Counted from the stretch's first letter, positions 10,145-20,203 are shown. The stretch: 64,000 nucleotides of DNA from Pseudanabaena sp. Salubria-1 (GCA_023336205.1 JALQCR010000011.1:62001-126000); one strand, 5' to 3'. A program made the numbers and translations. Notes: generated from the sequence alone by a model not told the origin.

Positions 10145-10237
10145 TGAAGGCGCTTCGCGTCCTTTCTAGTTTTGTTCGTGAGAGTATGCCCAAACAGGCT
10201 AGGATACAAATACATCAAGTTAATCAGGAATTTAACA

Positions 10238-10537
10238 ATGGTAGAACGTCCTATCAAAAAAGCAGACCGTCAACCTACGCCCGAAGGCAGCGACAATACT
10301 AGCGCGAGACAGTCTGACGACTCCGACAAAAAGCGTTCTAGCCGTGATGGCCGTGATGGTGGTAAAGGCAAGAGAGATAAAAGAGGCGGAAGGGACGAAG
10401 AAGTCAAAGCTCCCGTAAATCTCGCTTTGGTTAGAGGTCCTAAGCCAACCAAACCACAACCAGTCGTGGAAGAAGTTATTGCTGAAGTAGCTGAAGCATC
10501 TGAAGAAAGCGCACCCGAAGAAACAACCGAAGCATAA
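10238..10537 (+). CDS. Small disordered, highly charged conserved protein
   Basis: A 99-residue protein from the ATG at 10238 (MVERPIKKADRQ); the frame is open further upstream, but this start fits the downstream charge pattern. It has a basic, Gly/Arg/Asp-rich middle (GRDGGKGKRDKRGGRDEE), a short hydrophobic patch VNLALVRGPKP near residue 65, and an acidic tail. No known domain is recognised. Similar low-complexity proteins with VNLALVRGPKP-like patches occur in cyanobacteria from memory, so I judge it real, possibly nucleic-acid binding by charge; that role is speculation. It ends in a convergent palindrome with the permease gene. Confidence -1.
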   Translation: MVERPIKKADRQPTPEGSDNTSARQSDDSDKKRSSRDGRDGGKGKRDKRGGRDEEVKAPVNLALVRGPKPTKPQPVVEEVIAEVAEASEESAPEETTEA

Positions 10538-10577
10538 ATCAAACCTATAAAAGCCAGCGCATCGTGCTGGCTTACTC

Positions 10578-10624
10578 ACAGGCAAATAAAAAGCGGCGCG
10601 ATGCGCCGCTTTTTATTTGCCTGT
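10578..10624. terminator. Bidirectional terminator, 22-bp perfect arms
   Basis: Arms 10578-10599 and 10603-10624 pair perfectly around GAT, with an A-rich left and T-rich right flank to a GCGGCGC core. It separates convergent genes and contains the stop and last codons of the permease gene (stop 10613-10615). Confidence -1.
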
Positions 10625-11452
10625 AAGTAAGCCTTGGCTGGGGCTAAAAACTAAAGTCAGTAAGAATAAGATCAATACGGCTAAAACGATCGCAGGGCCC
10701 GAAGGCAAATTCAAATAGTAACTTGCATATAAACCGATCGCACTTGCCGTAACGCCTAAACCTGACCCCACAAAAATCATCTGATGCAATTCTTTAACTA
10801 ATAAATAAGCGGTGATCGCGGGGCCAACCAACAGCGATACCACCAACACCACGCCCATCGTTTGCATACTGGCAATAATCGTCAAAGTTACGCCTGCCAT
10901 TAGCCCCAAATAGATCAGATTAACGGGCAATCCCAAAGCCTGCGCACCAATCCGATCAAAGGTATAAAACAATAGTTGCTTATAAAACATGGCGATCGCT
11001 GCTAACACGATCACAGTAATAATTCCCGCCCGCATCGTATCCGTCTGGGAAACGCTAAGAATATCGCCAAACAAAAAACCATGCAGATCAATCTTGATTT
11101 TCAGCAATGAAATCAATAAAATCCCGATCGCAAAGAAACTCGAAGATGTCAGCGCCATCGCCGCATCAACCTTAACGCGAGTCTGCGATCGCAACCATGC
11201 AATCAAAAATGCACTCCCAATCCCCGATATAAATGCCCCGATCGTGACATCAATACGCCAAAAAAAGGCGATCGCCATGCCTGGCATGACCGTATGCGTC
11301 ATCACATCGCCTAGTAACGCCATTCGCTGCACGATCAAAAAGCAGCCGATCGCTGGACAAATAATTCCTGCTAAGCCACCTGCAATTAAGGCATTTCGCA
11401 TAAATTCCAACGCTAGCGGCTCAGTGATCCATTGCCAGATTTGATTAGTCAT
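10613..11452 (-). CDS. Zinc/manganese-type ABC transporter permease (ABC-3 family)
   Basis: A 279-residue integral membrane protein with about eight hydrophobic segments and the ABC-3 signatures ALLGDVMTHTVMPG near residues 45-58 and GPAITAYLL near 213. The family imports Zn, Mn or Fe with a separate ATPase and a periplasmic binding protein. Neither partner is adjacent here, so the metal cannot be assigned; the C-terminal YYLNLPSGPAIVL region resembles MntB/ZnuB permeases. It follows the 172-residue membrane protein gene by 7 bp on the same strand and probably shares its transcript. Confidence -1.
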   Translation of the reverse strand: MTNQIWQWITEPLALEFMRNALIAGGLAGIICPAIGCFLIVQRMALLGDVMTHTVMPGMAIAFFWRIDVTIGAFISGIGSAFLIAWLRSQTRVKVDAAMALTSSSFFAIGILLISLLKIKIDLHGFLFGDILSVSQTDTMRAGIITVIVLAAIAMFYKQLLFYTFDRIGAQALGLPVNLIYLGLMAGVTLTIIASMQTMGVVLVVSLLVGPAITAYLLVKELHQMIFVGSGLGVTASAIGLYASYYLNLPSGPAIVLAVLILFLLTLVFSPSQGLLTGK

Positions 11453-11459
11453 AAATTAA

Positions 11460-11978
11460 TTAATCCTTTACTGAACCGAAAGCGGCGATCCATTTGTGCT
11501 GAATTGCGGTTTCGAGAATACTTTGCACGATCGCTAACCATGCAATATTTTCGAGTAACAAGATCGCGATCGCTAAAGCCATTTGGATTAAGGGCAACAG
11601 CGTTAGTGCAGGTAAATCGCGATCAATTGTGGCAAAACCACGGATGCAAGCAAAAGCTAAAATCGCCCCCGATTTGAGATGTGAGTTGCGATCGCGGCGC
11701 ACGATGTAGCGATAGGTGACTGCAAACAAAAAACCTGAAAATCCAATCATGCCTAGCTTGATTAGCAAAATGAAGGGATTGCCAATCTCAAAACTACTGA
11801 TTAGTTGCACAGTCAGATGAACAGTCAGAAAATTCTGCAAAAAATGATGCAATAGGGCGATCGCAAAAAATGCGAAAACACCAGCGATCGCACCAAGAAA
11901 ACCTGCTTTAAAAGATTCGATGCGATCGGCTACTGATAGATGATCTGATGCGATCGCAATAGGATGAGAAGATTGCAC
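11460..11978 (-). CDS. Conserved membrane protein of unknown function
   Basis: A 172-residue protein with four hydrophobic segments (about residues 28-50, 68-92, 103-115, 125-155). No domain is recognised. It is immediately upstream of the metal permease on the same strand, 7 bp apart, which suggests a functional link such as an accessory subunit; that is inference. The start ATG at 11978 fits the N-terminal polar leader. Confidence -1.
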   Translation of the reverse strand: MQSSHPIAIASDHLSVADRIESFKAGFLGAIAGVFAFFAIALLHHFLQNFLTVHLTVQLISSFEIGNPFILLIKLGMIGFSGFLFAVTYRYIVRRDRNSHLKSGAILAFACIRGFATIDRDLPALTLLPLIQMALAIAILLLENIAWLAIVQSILETAIQHKWIAAFGSVKD

Positions 11979-12022
11979 GCTCGTTAACTATATTTTAGGG
12001 CTACAGCAATCCTACATGAGTA

Positions 12023-12069
12023 ATACCAAAGCACAAAATGGCTACGCCATTTTGTGCTTTTAAAACCCT
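12023..12069. repeat. Partial copy of the 103-bp three-hairpin MITE
   Basis: ATACCAAAGCACAAAATGGC with its inverted partner GCCATTTTGTGCTTT, followed by TAAAACCCT, matches the first half of the full elements at 27204-27306 (reverse) and 55563-55665. It lies 34 bp before the CHAT gene and may carry its promoter region. Confidence -1.
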
Positions 12070-12102
12070 GATAAAATTTTTTGTAGGAATAAAGGTGTTG
12101 TT

Positions 12103-14634
12103 ATGTCTTCTCGATTATTCGCGATCGCAATTTTTGCCTTAGCAGGGATTTTGAGCTGGTCATCCGATCTGTTGCCTATGACTGTGCAAGCCCAGCCTAT
12201 TCAATCTCGCAAAATTGAAGCAGATCGTCTATTTAATCAAGGACTGCAACAAGCTCAGATAAGCCAGTTTCGTGAAGCCTTACAATCCTCAGAGCAAGCA
12301 TTACAGATTTATCAAGAAATTAACGACTATCCTAGTCAAGCCAATACTCAACTATTGATAGGGAATATCTACTTAATCTTTGGTCAATTTGATAATGCTA
12401 TTAATACTTTTGGTAAAAGCCTTGAAATTGCAAAGCAATTGGGACTTCCTCTTTTAGAAGTTAAATTACTCAACAATTTAGGAGCAGCTTATTTTGCTTT
12501 AGGACAATATCAAAAAGCAATTGACAGCCATCAACGGGGACTAGCAATTGCTCGCGAAATCGGCGATCGCCAAGGTGAAAGCCTCATTCTGGGGCTTTTA
12601 GGGAATGACTACGTGGCTCTAGGTCAGTATCAAAAGGCTCTAGATTTCTATCAGCAATACTTAGCAGCTACAAAAAGCATAAGAGATAGTCAAGGAGAAG
12701 CTTATGCGCTTGGAAATATTGGTAATACCTATGCCTATTTAGGTCAATATCAAAAAGCTGTAGATTGGCTCCAGCAGAGTTTAACTCTTGTAAGAGCGAT
12801 CGCTGATCGGCGTGGCGAAGGTAAAGCCCTAGAGAATTTAGGTAATGCTTATACATATTTAAGCAAATACCAGCAAGCGATTGAGGTTTATCAACAGGCT
12901 CTAGTAATCTATAAGCAAATTGGCGATCGCAATGGAGAAGCCACGGCTTTGGGAAACCTTGGCAATGCTTTCAATGCGATCGGGCAGCATCAAAAAGCCA
13001 TTGATTATTTGCAGCAGACCTTAGAGATTGTGCAAACCATTAAAGATCGTCAAGGCGAAGGCGCAACATTAGGAAATCTTGGTAATGCTTACTATGCGCT
13101 CAAACAATACGAAAAAGCGTTGGATTTATATCAGCAGCATCTCGCAGTTGTCCGCCAAATTGGTGAACGCAAAGGTGAAGCACAGGCAAATGCAGAGATT
13201 GCGGTTACTCTCACTAATCTCAATCAGTCTAGCTTAGCGATCGCTTTCTATAAGTCTTCAATTAGTATCACGGAGGCAATTCGCAAAGATATTCGCGGTT
13301 TAGGTAAAGAAGAACGCCAATCCTATTTACAAACGGTAGCCGATCGCTATCGCAGTCTTGCGGATCTCTTGCTCAATCAAGGACGTGTGATCGAAGCTAT
13401 TCAAGTTCTAGACCTACTTAAAGTCCAAGAACTGGAAGACTATCTTAAAAACATTAAAGGGAATGATCGAACTGCACAAGGGATTAGACTGCTGGAACCA
13501 GAAAAAACGATTATTGCCCAGCTTTCAGGCATTAGCAAAGATCAAATACCCGAACTCAATCGCCAGCTTGCCAATCAGATTCAACAACTTCCGAAATCAG
13601 AGCTTAATAAAGTTCCCGATTATCTCAAGCAAATCCCTCAAGGAACCGTCCTGTTTTATCCTCTAATTCTTAGCGATCGCATAGAGTTAGTGCTCTTCTC
13701 AGCGAATGCAACTCCTATCAGCCGCACTGTGAAAATCTCTCAAGAGAAACTTGAAAAGTTAATTGCTGATTTCAGAAGTGGACTCCTTGATGCTGGCTCC
13801 GAAGATCTCAAAGAACCTGCTAAAAAACTCTACAATTTACTGATAAAACCCATTGAGACAGAGCTTATCCAAGCAAAGGCTGAAACGATCCTCTATGCAC
13901 CTGATGGAAGACTGCGCTATGTTCCCTTGGCGGCTCTGTATGATGGCAAACAGTGGCTAATTGAGAAATATCGCATCAGTAATCTAATTGCCTATATTCT
14001 CTCCGATTTTTCGCCGCGCTCTAAATCTAAGCCTAGTATCCTTGCGGGAGCATTTGGCGGTAAAGTGGGCGAGCGAAAATTCGGACAAATTGCTTTACCC
14101 GCTACGATTACAGAAGTGCAATCAATCGCTGACGCATTTAATAATTCAGTTGCTTTAACCGAAGAAAATTTTAGTCGCCAAGCGATTGAATCAAAATTCA
14201 AAAATCACAATATTCTCCACCTCGCGACCCATGCTGAGTTTAATATTGGTGCTCCAGAAAATTCTTTCATCATTTTTGGTAATGGCGACAAAATTCGCCT
14301 CAATGAAATCACCAATTGGCAAATTCCAAATCTCGATTTGATTGTGTTGAGTGCTTGCCAAACTGGAGTCGGCAAACTTGGGGATGGTGTGGAAATTTTA
14401 GGCTTTGGCTACCAAGTCCAAAAAGCAGGCGCCAAAAATGCGATCGCCTCACTCTGGAAAGTGGATGATGAAGGTACACAAGCACTAATGTCTGCCTTTT
14501 ATAGCGAGTTAAAAAAAGGAGATATCACTATCTCAGAAGCGTTACACAAAGCCCAAATTTCGCAAATCCGTTCCAAAAAATATGACCATCCCAATTATTG
14601 GTCAGCATTTTTTGCGATCGGTAATGGGCTGTAA
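12103..14634 (+). CDS. TPR-CHAT protease, secreted or membrane-anchored
   Basis: An 843-residue protein. Residues 1-30 form a signal peptide or anchor (hydrophobic segment, then MTVQAQP). Residues about 38-400 hold around eight tetratricopeptide repeats with a 40-residue period and GNLGNAY-type signatures. The CHAT domain occupies roughly 570-840, with the His-Cys dyad at H710 (LHLATHAEF) and C752 (LSACQTGVG). CHAT domains are caspase/separase-like cysteine peptidases; in cyanobacteria TPR-CHAT proteins include HetF-like regulators. The gene is monocistronic between a MITE and a terminator, and a serine protease gene follows on the same strand. Confidence -1.
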   Translation: MSSRLFAIAIFALAGILSWSSDLLPMTVQAQPIQSRKIEADRLFNQGLQQAQISQFREALQSSEQALQIYQEINDYPSQANTQLLIGNIYLIFGQFDNAINTFGKSLEIAKQLGLPLLEVKLLNNLGAAYFALGQYQKAIDSHQRGLAIAREIGDRQGESLILGLLGNDYVALGQYQKALDFYQQYLAATKSIRDSQGEAYALGNIGNTYAYLGQYQKAVDWLQQSLTLVRAIADRRGEGKALENLGNAYTYLSKYQQAIEVYQQALVIYKQIGDRNGEATALGNLGNAFNAIGQHQKAIDYLQQTLEIVQTIKDRQGEGATLGNLGNAYYALKQYEKALDLYQQHLAVVRQIGERKGEAQANAEIAVTLTNLNQSSLAIAFYKSSISITEAIRKDIRGLGKEERQSYLQTVADRYRSLADLLLNQGRVIEAIQVLDLLKVQELEDYLKNIKGNDRTAQGIRLLEPEKTIIAQLSGISKDQIPELNRQLANQIQQLPKSELNKVPDYLKQIPQGTVLFYPLILSDRIELVLFSANATPISRTVKISQEKLEKLIADFRSGLLDAGSEDLKEPAKKLYNLLIKPIETELIQAKAETILYAPDGRLRYVPLAALYDGKQWLIEKYRISNLIAYILSDFSPRSKSKPSILAGAFGGKVGERKFGQIALPATITEVQSIADAFNNSVALTEENFSRQAIESKFKNHNILHLATHAEFNIGAPENSFIIFGNGDKIRLNEITNWQIPNLDLIVLSACQTGVGKLGDGVEILGFGYQVQKAGAKNAIASLWKVDDEGTQALMSAFYSELKKGDITISEALHKAQISQIRSKKYDHPNYWSAFFAIGNGL

Positions 14635-14637
14635 TTA

Positions 14638-14687
14638 AATGGTTTATGAGAGTGTGCCCCAAAGGGAGCACACTCTCATAAACCATT
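14638..14687 (+). terminator. Terminator hairpin, 20-bp arms
   Basis: AATGGTTTATGAGAGTGTGC (14638-14657) pairs with its complement ending at 14687; a CCC/GGG inner stem continues with one bulge. It begins 3 bp after the CHAT stop codon. Confidence -1.
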
Positions 14688-14777
14688 ATTGTTGCAAATT
14701 CCGTAACCAATATAGGAATCATTTACTTTTGATCTAACCTAGTACAAGCTAACCTTAGATGCTCAGGAAATAAATCT

Positions 14778-15716
14778 ATGCAAGTCAAAATCTGGAAAGC
14801 TTTAATCGGGTTTGTGTGTGGTATAGCGATCGCCTCACTATGCGGGCTCATGATCCATGATCCATTAGACGCGAAATTGCTTGAGGAACTTCTGACCCAA
14901 GATGCTCCTGCACAGATTAATGAGGCTAAGCCCCTTAGCACAAATTCTAATGGATTTGTCCCTAGAATCTTGACCCAATCAGAGCAGCCTAGTTCTACTC
15001 GGAGCGTGATTGGAAAAGACCAGCGCCAGCCGATGATGAGCCGCAATTATCCTTGGTCTACGGTGGGCAAAGTGGTGGGATGGACTGAAAAGAATCAAAA
15101 GTATTCTTGCACAGGAACTTTGATTAGTGCGTCGCATGTGCTCACAAACTCTCACTGCGTTTATGACAAAGGGAAGTTAGCGAAAAAAATGGTCTTTTTA
15201 CCCAACTTAATCGATGGTCGATTGAGGAAAAAGACAGATTATGCAGTGGTGAAGGAGGTATTTGCGGGAACAAAGAACTCAAGAGTCAACTCGGCTGACG
15301 ATTGGGCGATCTTATTGCTAAATAAGCCTTTGGGTGATAAATATGGATTTCTAAAGTGGAAATCTCTTTCCCTAACAAAGTTGAAAGATTATCAAAACAA
15401 GCTAGTTGTAGTGGGCTATTCGGTCGATTATCCTGATCCAAATATATATGCAGATTTGCAAGCTGGTAAGGGAGAGACAGCAAGCGTACATGTTGGCTGT
15501 AGTGTGGTTGGAGAGTTGGATGGGATGTTTGTCCATGATTGCGATACAAATTCTGGTGCTTCAGGTTCGGCGCTGATTGGTAAGATTGATGGTGCTTATC
15601 AGATTGTGGGACTCCATGCTGCTGGGCTGAAGTCTCGTTCGGGTAAAGGAATTGAGAACTATGCTGTACAGATTGGAAGAATTGAGGCGGAGTTAAAGAA
15701 GGAGTCAGATAATTAA
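14778..15716 (+). CDS. Trypsin/V8-like serine protease
   Basis: A 312-residue protein with an N-terminal membrane or signal segment (residues 5-25). The S1 catalytic triad is visible: H126 (VLTNSHCVYD), D175 (SADDWAILL) and S262 (NSGASGSAL). Cysteines near 111/127 and 241/255 could form disulphides, consistent with export. The GASGS form of the GxSGG motif is typical of glutamyl-endopeptidase-like (V8) members. It lies downstream of the CHAT gene but behind a terminator, so it probably has its own promoter. Substrate unknown. Confidence -1.
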   Translation: MQVKIWKALIGFVCGIAIASLCGLMIHDPLDAKLLEELLTQDAPAQINEAKPLSTNSNGFVPRILTQSEQPSSTRSVIGKDQRQPMMSRNYPWSTVGKVVGWTEKNQKYSCTGTLISASHVLTNSHCVYDKGKLAKKMVFLPNLIDGRLRKKTDYAVVKEVFAGTKNSRVNSADDWAILLLNKPLGDKYGFLKWKSLSLTKLKDYQNKLVVVGYSVDYPDPNIYADLQAGKGETASVHVGCSVVGELDGMFVHDCDTNSGASGSALIGKIDGAYQIVGLHAAGLKSRSGKGIENYAVQIGRIEAELKKESDN

Positions 15717-16035
15717 CTTTTTGGGGTTTGGACGTAGCATTACCGTTTGGCGATCGCGGTATATGCGTAAATGGTAGCGATAATGCTACGCCCCTAAGCT
15801 GATTTTGCATCACACAGACAGATCCCCGACTTTTTTTGTGAATTTGCAAATCTCTTCAGCTTGATCAGAAAAAGTCGGGGATCTCAAGACTCTTCGCTCT
15901 TGCCGATCGCTTGTCTCTGCGTTGTGAGGTTTGGGCGTAGCATTACCGTTTTGCGATCGCGTTGATATGCTGTGAATGATAGCGGTAATGCTGCGCCCTA
16001 CGGATAGAATTTATGGGTTTGTGTAATTGATGTTT
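15717..16035. repeat. Three tandem hairpin repeats between convergent genes
   Basis: Two related inverted-repeat elements, 15730-15793 and 15933-15998, have ends of the GGGCGTAGCATTACCG type and carry a HIP1-like GGCGATCGC in the loop; a third copy is at 39977-40041. Between them, 15820-15884 has arms AGATCCCCGACTTTTT and its complement. Nothing coding is seen in this gap. Confidence -1.
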
Positions 16036-16038
16036 TTC

Positions 16039-18275
16039 TTAATCATCTGGTGGTAACAAGAGTTCTGCTTCAATCGCTTCCCACGTTGCAGGGGAGAGTC
16101 TAGCTGCTTCTTGCTTGCATTTGAAGAGTAGGTCAATGCTATAGAGGTAATTATTTAGAGCTTTTGATTCTTCGTTGTTACAGGTAATGAGTTCTTCATT
16201 TAGTCGAAAGGCTTCGAGATAAGCAGCTATAACTTGTTCAGTTGCTTTTTTAATTTTTGTAATGTCCAATTCTCTTAGAGCAGGTCGAAGATTTTGTAAT
16301 TGATTTGTAAGTTGGGACAATTCCAATCCTGTAAAAATACCTGATTCTTCTAATTCTTTGGCTCTAAGAATGTCTTGGTAGACATCCATGTCGCCGCCCA
16401 TTGCAGCAGCTCTGTTATCTTTGTCTTTGTTGTTGCTGATTATTGTTAAATTTACTAATAAAGAGGGAACGCCTTTTACAATGTCAATAATGTCAGATTT
16501 GTCTCTATCTTTAGCGATTTTGGGATCGAGTGCAGTGAAGACTTTTCTGGCACTGTCGGTGTAGATGGCGTTGGCGATATTTCTGGCAATTTTGATAGCG
16601 TTGGCAATGTCTTTGACTTTGGCGATATCTTTGGCGCTGGAATTGGCAATAGCAGAAACGACGGTGAGCGCAACCGCACGTTTAGCAGACGGTTTAAAAT
16701 TATTTGATGAACCTAATGTAAATTGGTCTGCCCATTGCAGTAACGCCTTTACTTTGGGTTGACGTGCATACTGTTTAGATACTTTGTGCATCTCTAGAAG
16801 AAGTTCATCAGATCCTCTATCCACCATCAAACCTGAAGTCAATAAAAATACTTCTCTCCATCGATCATCAGTCAAATATTTCTCTGCCATCTGCGAAATC
16901 TGACCATGAGCATGGATATATCTTGCTGTCAGATATTCCTGTAAAGTCAGATGCGAGAAAGAATATACATCCTCAACCCTTTCCACTAAGATACCTTGCT
17001 GGATGGCGATCGCCTTTAACACCTGTTCGCCACTCATTTGTTTAGGCGCATTCAGATTACTTGATAGAAATTCCTTAATTCGCTTAACCAATTGAGACTG
17101 AGGGATAAACAAGCGATCCGCCTCAAACCCCTCACAGGCAATCTCTGAAAGCAGCACTTCCTCTAGCTCTACACTCAAACCCTCATAGATCGCCTGTCGC
17201 ATAATCCGCTTTTCAGCAGCCCACTCCTCCAAGAGAATCCGTAAAGCCTTCTTGTATAGCCCACTGCGATTATTAGCAAAGGTTTGGGACTTGTCATAGG
17301 TCAAGCAGAGAAAAGTTAGCAAAATCGGACTATGAGCAAGTTCCTTTGCTGCTTTATTTTCATCCCGTTTTAGTAATTCCCAACAAAGCGCCGCCGTTCC
17401 CGCCTGTTTGTCTTCTTCAGAGCGAAACCAGTTATTGATAAACTGCTGAATCTGTTCATCATCAAACTCCGACAAAATTACATCACTAAAACGCTTGAAA
17501 TTGTAGCGATAGGCGGCAGTACGACAGGAGGCAATGTAGCGATTTTTGTCATAGCGATCTACAAAATCTTGAATTGCATCAATAACTGTGTTGACATTCG
17601 CCGAAGGTACTTCATCCAGACCATCTAGCAAAATCAGCAATTTACCCTGATCTAAAGCTCTTTCTGTAAATTCTTTAGGCTTAGGAAATCCACAGGTAGT
17701 AAATCCGCCTCGATCAACGCCTTGAGATCTATTTTACTCTCAGTAAATTTCTTATTCTTAAGCTCTAGCAAAACTGGAATGGCTTGATGCTTAAAGTTGC
17801 CATTTTTGCCTTTAAAAGATTCCAAACCAATTTTGCGAAGAAATGTCGATTTCCCTGCCCCCGGAGCGCCCAACACCATCAGAAATTGCTTTTGACTAGC
17901 AACACATATCCCATTTTGCCTTTCCATGAAGCGATACCGCAGCAATCTTTGCCCAGCTTCACGGTAAAGCTTTTCCAAGTCATCAATAGTCGCAAACTGC
18001 TGAACCTCATCCTCTCCCAATAACTGAATTGTTGTAAATACCTCATCCAATTTGACAGGCTCACGCATCCCCAATACTTTGAGTACGCCATGACGCTCAG
18101 TGTAGTTCTCAATATACTTACCTGCCGCCTTAAATACAACATCCTGCAAATCCTTACCAATATCTCGCTTCATCCATCGGGCAATTAAACTTGCGCCTTC
18201 CTTCTTACCACTGTCTTTGATTACATCAAGAGCGATCGTATCTAAGAGCGGAATCAATGGTTCAAATCCAGTCAT
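16039..18275 (-). pseudogene. NACHT-family NTPase (STAND), one-base frameshift between Walker A and Walker B
   Basis: The first part, 18275 to about 17675, has an N-terminal helical region and the Walker A motif GAPGAGKST at residues 136-144. The second part (frame to 16039) begins in the NACHT core with LLILLDGLDEVP, the Walker B motif with the NACHT acidic residues, then winged-helix and helical C-terminal regions. The frames join at about 17672-17680: adding one base after CTACC restores a continuous CGFPKPKEFTERALDQGKLLILLDG-type sequence, so this is a single-base deletion. The isolated second part has only a TTG start. Bacterial NACHT proteins include antiviral sensors. It is broken, or the base is a sequencing error. 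Confidence -1.
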
Positions 18276-18442
18276 ATAGATTTAGGGCAATTGTAGTAGC
18301 CAGATTTTAAAGGATTTGAAGTTGCTTGTAAATTAAAATTTGCTCTTCCTGTGAATAGCGATCAATTGCGATCGCACTTTTCGCGATCGGTAATGGGTTA
18401 TAAAGTAAAAAGGCAAAAGGAAAAAGGTAAAGGAAAAAACAC

Positions 18443-19000
18443 ATGGTCATTACAAAAGCAAAACCCCATAGCCTAGAGGCATTTCTGGAACTACCTGAAA
18501 CAAAACCTGCCTCAGAATTTATCAACAACAAGATCAGTCAAAAACCAATGCCACAGGGTAAACATAGCCTATTGCAAGGCGCACTTGGCGAAGGTATCAA
18601 CCAAGTAGTTAAATTTTCTAAGATCGCCTATGCTTTTCCAGAACTGCGCTGTACCTTCGGCGGCGCATCAATTGTTCCTGATATTGCTGTATTTCGTTGG
18701 GAACGGATTCCCCGCGATCCTGATGGACAAATAGCAAATAAATTTTTGACTTATCCCGATTGGACAATTGAAATTCTTTCGCCAAGACAAAGCCCTAACA
18801 AGGTTTTAGCAAATATATTGCACTGCATCGAAAATGGGACAGAGTTAGGATGGATGCTCGATCCTGAAGAACAGAATATTTTTGTCATATCTAGCGATCG
18901 CCGCATTCAAATGTTTACAAGAGAGCAGTCTGTACCTGTTCTCAGTGGCGTTGATTTAACTTTGACGGTTACACAGATTTTTGATTGGCTCAATTTCTAA
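18443..19000 (+). CDS. Uma2 family protein (PD-(D/E)XK nuclease fold)
   Basis: A 185-residue Uma2/DUF820 protein with the restriction-endonuclease-like core: PDIAVFRW near residue 90 and TIEILSP near residue 112 supply the Asp and Glu of the PD-(D/E)XK active site, followed by ENGTELGWMLDPE. Uma2 proteins are very numerous in cyanobacteria and their biological role is unresolved. It is divergent from the NACHT gene with 167 bp between them. Confidence -1.
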   Translation: MVITKAKPHSLEAFLELPETKPASEFINNKISQKPMPQGKHSLLQGALGEGINQVVKFSKIAYAFPELRCTFGGASIVPDIAVFRWERIPRDPDGQIANKFLTYPDWTIEILSPRQSPNKVLANILHCIENGTELGWMLDPEEQNIFVISSDRRIQMFTREQSVPVLSGVDLTLTVTQIFDWLNF

Positions 19001-19031
19001 GCATCAAATATCGATATTTTTTGCGATCGTA

Positions 19032-19082
19032 AACCCCAAAATAGAGTTGCGACGCTAAGCGTCGCAACTCTATTTTGGGGTT
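19032..19082. terminator. Palindrome, 25-bp perfect arms
   Basis: Arms 19032-19056 and 19058-19082 pair perfectly around one base. It follows the Uma2 gene by 31 bp and precedes hisG by 43 bp, so it probably terminates Uma2 transcription and leaves hisG to its own promoter or read-through. Confidence -1.
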
Positions 19083-19125
19083 CTATAGCTATAGAATGGA
19101 CTATGACAAACGCTCTAACCATTCC

Positions 19126-19758
19126 ATGTTCACCTTCGCACTGCCCAAAGGCTCACTGTTAAAAGACTCGATCCGCTTGCTTCAAGGAGTCGGGCTTGAC
19201 TTTAGCGCATTTCTCGATGCATCAAACCGCCAACTCCAAATCACCGATCCCACAGGAACGGGTAAAGCCCTACTAGTAAGAGCGCAAGATGTACCTGTAT
19301 ATGTGGAATATGGACAGGCGCAAGCTGGCATTGTCGGTGAAGATGTATTGCGCGAAAAAACTCCTAAAGTAGCTAAGTTGCTTGATTTGGGCTTTGGCGG
19401 CTGTCGGATGTCGATCGCAGTTTCAGGAGAAAGCCGCTACCGATCGCCTCTCGACCTACCGCCCCATAGCCGTGTCGCCTCAAAATATGTCGGTTGCGCC
19501 CAAACCTACTTTGACAGCATCGATCTACCAGTAGAGATTATTCCCCTCTACGGTTCAGTTGAGCTTGGTCCAATTACAGGTATGGCGGAAGCGATCGTGG
19601 ATTTAGTCTCGACAGGCAAGACCCTCAAAGATAATGGGTTAATTGAAATTGAAGTTTTATATCAAAGCACAGCCCGATTCATCGGGCATCCACTTAGTTA
19701 TCGCCTCCATAGCGATCTCTTTGGTAAGTTGATGAGCCAAATGCAATCTACTGGTTAA
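19126..19758 (+). CDS. hisG: ATP phosphoribosyltransferase, short form
   Basis: A 210-residue HisG from the ATG at 19126 ([15 protein letters not shown]), the family N-terminus; earlier in-frame ATGs at 19075 and 19096 add residues unlike HisG and lie in or next to a palindrome. It catalyses the first step of histidine synthesis, ATP plus PRPP to phosphoribosyl-ATP. The short form lacks the C-terminal regulatory domain and needs HisZ, which is not in this window. The PRPP-binding loop appears as [18 protein letters not shown] near residues 150-167. Confidence -1.
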   Translation: MFTFALPKGSLLKDSIRLLQGVGLDFSAFLDASNRQLQITDPTGTGKALLVRAQDVPVYVEYGQAQAGIVGEDVLREKTPKVAKLLDLGFGGCRMSIAVSGESRYRSPLDLPPHSRVASKYVGCAQTYFDSIDLPVEIIPLYGSVELGPITGMAEAIVDLVSTGKTLKDNGLIEIEVLYQSTARFIGHPLSYRLHSDLFGKLMSQMQSTG

Positions 19759-19838
19759 TCGTTTGTAGGGGCAATTCATGAATTGCCCCTACAAACGATT
19801 AACAAAAAAGAAGCGCTTTGCGCTTCTTTTTTGTTAAT
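19754..19838. terminator. Two overlapping palindromes between convergent genes
   Basis: 19754-19803 is a 50-bp perfect palindrome with no loop that includes the hisG stop codon. 19798-19838 has 19-bp arms around TTT with an A/T-flanked GAAGCGC core and includes the stop of the convergent coiled-coil gene. Together they form a bidirectional terminator. Confidence -1.
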
Positions 19839-20121
19839 CAGTTAATTTTTCCCATGCCGATCTCGCGGCTTTTTGGACGCGATTTAAGGTTTTGGAGACT
19901 TTTTTCTCTAGTTTTTTCTCAACATTTTCTAAAGCATCATTAACCGACTCAACAGCCCAGCTATCAAATTCTTCAAGGCGATCGCGTACTGAGCCAACCT
20001 GCTTGTCAACGTTTTTATGGGCTTTTTTTAAATTTTTTTCGTACTGCTGTTGAGCTACATCAGCAACAGTGTGCAGCGTTTTTTCGATCTGATGCTTGAT
20101 ATCTTTCGACTTTTTGGACAT
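19834..20121 (-). CDS. Small charged coiled-coil protein
   Basis: A 95-residue, Lys/Glu-rich, almost entirely helical protein (IEKTLHTVADVAQQQYEKNLKKAHKNVDKQ and similar heptads), resembling LEA-like or apolipophorin-like helical proteins in composition. No family is recognised with confidence. A Shine-Dalgarno-like GGAG lies in front of the ATG. It is convergent with hisG and divergent from the TPR gene. Function unknown. Confidence -1.
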   Translation of the reverse strand: MSKKSKDIKHQIEKTLHTVADVAQQQYEKNLKKAHKNVDKQVGSVRDRLEEFDSWAVESVNDALENVEKKLEKKVSKTLNRVQKAARSAWEKLTD

Positions 20122-20203
20122 CGCGATAACTCCTTAGTAATGCACTGCAAAAGTATGAGTTTCATTTATCATAATCGCTATAGCTGGGATAGCAAGTAGA
20201 GCC

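Noticed and set aside
10232..10585. Antisense frames over the small disordered protein
   Set aside because: Composition is that of a complement of Gly/Arg/Asp-rich codons; the plus-strand frame has the better start and context.
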